A stretch of 64,000 nucleotides of DNA. Origin: Streptomyces sp. NBC_00287 (GTDB lineage: Bacteria; Actinomycetota; Actinomycetes; Streptomycetales; Streptomycetaceae). This document shows positions 61,882 to 64,000 of this stretch, piece by piece (within the stretch, counting starts at the first letter, position 1; each line of letters opens with the position of its first letter). The stretch spans positions 8,308,001 through 8,372,000 of the forward strand of contig NZ_CP108053.1 of assembly GCF_036173105.1 (NCBI RefSeq), in the 5' to 3' direction. The notes below the pieces were generated by a model. That model was not told the DNA's origin. It did no database searches and was given only the letters and a program-made list of their open reading frames with translations. A program made the translations under genes and the position numbers.

Positions 61882-62376
61882 GTGGGTGAGGAAACGGGGA
61901 TCGGGACGGCGAAGGATGCTGCCGACCATGAGCTGATCCTGGCGTTCGGGCGGTTGCAGGGGGCGGCGAACCGACTGGAGTACATCCTCGGCCGGGCCCT
62001 TGAGGTGGAGTGCGGCATCAGCCATCTGGTCTTCGAGGTGCTGCTGATCCTCGGACGGGCGGGCGAGCCCGGGTTGTCCATGCGGGCCATCGCCCAGGAG
62101 CAGGTCCTCACGACCGGCGGCGCCACCCGGCTGGTGGATCGCATGGAGACGGCTGGTCTCGTGACGCGCGCGGAGTCCCCCGACGACCGGCGCGGGAGGC
62201 TGGTGCGCCTGACCCCGCTGGGCGAGGAGACCGCCGTACGCGCTGCCAGGGTGCACCTGGAGAACATCAAGCGGTACTTCGTGGAGCCCCTCCCGGCGGC
62301 GGACCGCGAGCGGTTCGCGGAGGATCTGCGCATCCTCAGCCACACAGCCCGGGACGTACTGCCTCGGCTTCCCTGA
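61882..62376 (+). CDS. MarR-family regulator
   Basis: 164 residues. Winged helix: LSMRAIAQEQVLTTGGATRL, then VDRMETAGLVTRAESPDDRR. It starts at GTG 61882. It probably controls the thiol-oxidoreductase-type gene downstream through the palindrome at 62452-62469. Confidence 0.92.
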   Translation: MGEETGIGTAKDAADHELILAFGRLQGAANRLEYILGRALEVECGISHLVFEVLLILGRAGEPGLSMRAIAQEQVLTTGGATRLVDRMETAGLVTRAESPDDRRGRLVRLTPLGEETAVRAARVHLENIKRYFVEPLPAADRERFAEDLRILSHTARDVLPRLP

Positions 62377-62451
62377 CCTGCGGACCGACAGCAGCACGGG
62401 GCTGATGGTGTTGGCGACACTCGTGTGTCCCAGTTCACACAGGTCGAGAAA

Positions 62452-62469
62452 TATCTGACGAGTCAGCTA
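62452..62469. promoter_or_regulatory. Candidate MarR operator
   Basis: TATCTGAC-GA-GTCAGCTA, an inverted repeat perfect but for one position per arm, in an AT-rich stretch 60 bases before the DsbA-like gene. Confidence 0.55.
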
Positions 62470-62528
62470 CTGTTTGGTCAGATGAATCGCTCGCAGTCGG
62501 CGGGCGCCCTTCTCTGCCGAGGTCTCCG

Positions 62529-63137
62529 ATGAAGCTCGTCTACGTCTTCGACGCCTATTGCGGCTGGTCGCACGGATTCACCGCGACTCTGCGCGAGATC
62601 ACCTCGCGCCATCCCGACCTGCCAGTAGAGGTGGTCTCCGGGGGTCTGTTCACCGGGGCGCGCCGGGTGCCGATCCGCGAGTTCGGGTACGTCCAGGGCA
62701 CGAACGCCAAGATCGCCGAGTCGACTGGTGCCACATTCGGCCAGGCATACGAGGAGTTGATCGCCGACGGCTCGTTCGTGATGGACTCCGAGGCCGCCGC
62801 CCGCGGTGTCGCGGCCCTGCGCCAGGTGGCCCCCGACCGCGCGGCGGAGCTGGCCGCGGCCTTGCAGCACGCCTTCTACGTCGACGGCCTGAGCCTGTCG
62901 GAGGCTGCCACCTACCGGACGGTCGCCCAGGCGGTCGGGCTCGACGCCGATGCCGTCGTCGCCGCCTTCGAAGCGCCCGAGGCACAGACCGCGGCCCGCG
63001 CCGACTTCCGTCGCGCGGCCCAGCTCGGGGTCACCGGTTTCCCCACCCTGCTGGCCGTCGACGGCGATTCCGTCACGCCACTGGCCTACGGTCACGCCAC
63101 CGCCGACGAGGTCGACGAACGCCTCGCCGCTCACTGA
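62529..63137 (+). CDS. DsbA/FrnE-family protein with a changed active site
   Basis: 202 residues, thioredoxin fold with helical insert, as in DsbA-like 2-hydroxychromene-2-carboxylate isomerase/FrnE proteins. The usual CxxC position reads DAYCGWSHGF, i.e. CGWS, with a single Cys, so it is not a normal disulfide oxidase. The cis-Pro loop is GVTGFPTLLAVDG. It probably works in the cytoplasm (no signal) with glutathione-like or mycothiol chemistry. Confidence 0.85.
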   Translation: MKLVYVFDAYCGWSHGFTATLREITSRHPDLPVEVVSGGLFTGARRVPIREFGYVQGTNAKIAESTGATFGQAYEELIADGSFVMDSEAAARGVAALRQVAPDRAAELAAALQHAFYVDGLSLSEAATYRTVAQAVGLDADAVVAAFEAPEAQTAARADFRRAAQLGVTGFPTLLAVDGDSVTPLAYGHATADEVDERLAAH

Positions 63138-63183
63138 ACTTCCCCCGTCCCCACCCCATCCCTTGCGAAAAGGAGCGCCCAGC

Positions 63184-63990
63184 ATGAGCACCCTCGACTT
63201 CAAGGTCCTCGACCTGGACTTCCCGGCCGGCAGCAAGAACAAGACCGCCACCCTCGTCACCGGCGAGAACGAGGCGCTGCTGGTCGACGCCGCCTTCACC
63301 CGCGCCGACGGCCACCGTCTGGCCGCCGAGATCCTCGACTCGGGCAAGAAGCTGACCACCGTGTTCGTCAGCCACGGCGACCCGGACTTCTACTTCGGCG
63401 CCGAAGTGATCGCCGACGCCTTCTCCGACGCGAAGTTCGTCGCCACGCCGATCGTCATCGAGCACATCAAGCACTCCTACGAGGGCAAGCTGAAGGCCTG
63501 GGCGGCACTCGGCCCGAACCTGCCCACCCGCCTGGTCGACCTTGAGCCGCTGACCGGCGACCTCACCCTGGAGGGCCACCGCTTCGAGCTCAAGGGTGGC
63601 TCCGAGGAGCTGTCCGACCGGCACTACCTGTGGCAGGCCGAGTCCCGCGCCGTCCTCGGCGGTGTCCTGCTCTTCCAGCAGGAGCACGTCTGGGTCGCCG
63701 ACACCGCCACCCCCGCCTCCCGCGCCGCCTGGATCAAGCTGCTGGACGAGATGGCTGCTCTCGACCCGGAGCTTGTTGTCCCGGGCCACCGCCTGCCCGG
63801 CGCCGCGGCCGACGCCTCCGCGATCACCGCCACCCGCGACTACCTGGTCGCCTTCGAGGAGGCGCTCGCCAAAGCCGCCGATGGTGCCGCGCTGACCGAG
63901 GCGCTCGTGGCGCGCTACCCGGACAACGGCATGCTGATCGCCGCGCAGATCGGGGCGAAGGTCGCCAAGGGCGAGATGAAGTGGGGCTGA
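63184..63990 (+). CDS. Metallo-beta-lactamase-fold protein with degenerate metal motif
   Basis: 268 residues. The HxHxDH motif of the family appears as VFVSHGDPDFYFGAE, where the second His is Asp and the last His is Phe; VADTATPA and VVPGHRLPG are the later motifs. It may bind one metal or none. The gene lies 46 bases after the DsbA-like gene and is likely cotranscribed. AAAGGAGC precedes the ATG. Confidence 0.82.
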   Translation: MSTLDFKVLDLDFPAGSKNKTATLVTGENEALLVDAAFTRADGHRLAAEILDSGKKLTTVFVSHGDPDFYFGAEVIADAFSDAKFVATPIVIEHIKHSYEGKLKAWAALGPNLPTRLVDLEPLTGDLTLEGHRFELKGGSEELSDRHYLWQAESRAVLGGVLLFQQEHVWVADTATPASRAAWIKLLDEMAALDPELVVPGHRLPGAAADASAITATRDYLVAFEEALAKAADGAALTEALVARYPDNGMLIAAQIGAKVAKGEMKWG

Positions 63991-63992
63991 CC

Positions 63993-64000
63993 ATGAGCGA
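63993..64000 (+). CDS. Start of a further gene (ATG AGC ..., cut by window end)
   Basis: An ATG two bases after the stop of the previous gene suggests a third gene of the operon. Nothing more can be said. Confidence 0.35.

Noticed and set aside
1..64000. Insertion sequences, prophage, tRNA or rRNA genes
   Set aside because: I saw no transposase, integrase, phage structural gene or cloverleaf/rRNA sequence, although the gene fragments show past rearrangement.

Overview
The window is high-GC actinobacterial DNA, almost certainly from Streptomyces. The evidence is the codon pattern, the many GTG starts and ATGA-coupled genes, a SARP activator, an in-frame TTA (bldA-type) codon in a cluster gene, an ergothioneine operon, a zinc-independent ribosomal protein L32 paralogue and repeated TetR/LacI/LuxR regulation. 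I see no rRNA, tRNA, CRISPR array, intact insertion sequence or prophage.

Layout. 1-7763: the 5' part of a BBE-type flavoenzyme, a LuxR/TPR regulator, a secreted protein with a Thr/Pro repeat linker, a DUF5819-HTTM membrane pair, and an FAD/NAD(P) oxidoreductase next to an ECF41-like sigma factor. 7771-31091: a biosynthetic gene cluster. 31260-35555: SPFH/NfeD pair, a zinc-starvation-type set (rpmF2, COG0523 GTPase, ferredoxin-like protein), a small HAD phosphatase and dodecin. 35622-39980: egtABCD (ergothioneine). 40260-42998: macrodomain-like protein, PemK-like protein, amidase. 43222-46564: a GH43 enzyme followed by a graveyard of gene fragments. 46715-52300: TetR-associated oxidoreductases and an ABC-permease-like protein beside two more broken genes. 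52518-61610: a plant-polysaccharide locus (GH42, two ABC permeases, binding protein, LacI, sialidase-fold/lectin enzyme). 61882-64000: MarR, DsbA-like protein, degenerate metallo-beta-lactamase-fold protein.

The most interesting system is the cluster at 7.8-31.1 kb. Its core is a minus-strand operon read from 25464 down to 14965: fatty acyl-AMP ligase, ACP, a one-module malonyl-type PKS (KS-AT-ACP, no reducing domains), a KAS III-like condensing enzyme, an FkbH-type glyceryl-ACP synthase, a second ACP, a 71-residue protein of unknown function, an alpha/beta-hydrolase-fold protein that has lost its nucleophile, and a type II thioesterase. From the second gene on, successive stop and start codons overlap. 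The set FkbH + ACP + KAS III is the hallmark of tetronate ring formation, as in the RK-682 and agglomerin pathways. With FAAL loading and one malonyl extension the predicted product is a 3-acyl-tetronate made from a fatty acid and a glyceryl (C3) unit. Dedicated export, TetR control, a phosphopantetheinyl transferase and a SARP surround it.

The core operon is flanked by two related modules, each with a TetR regulator, an MFS exporter and an AntI/Ayg1/DHPON-type C-C hydrolase. The left module also carries a thiolase, an acyl-CoA synthetase and a lactonase-like enzyme. I infer that these may trim, detoxify or recycle the acyl-tetronate. This is a hypothesis; chemistry and similarity searches are needed to test it.

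Several promoters can be paired with inverted-repeat operators directly from sequence (8404-8474, 26335-26394, 43123-43180, 58193-58248).
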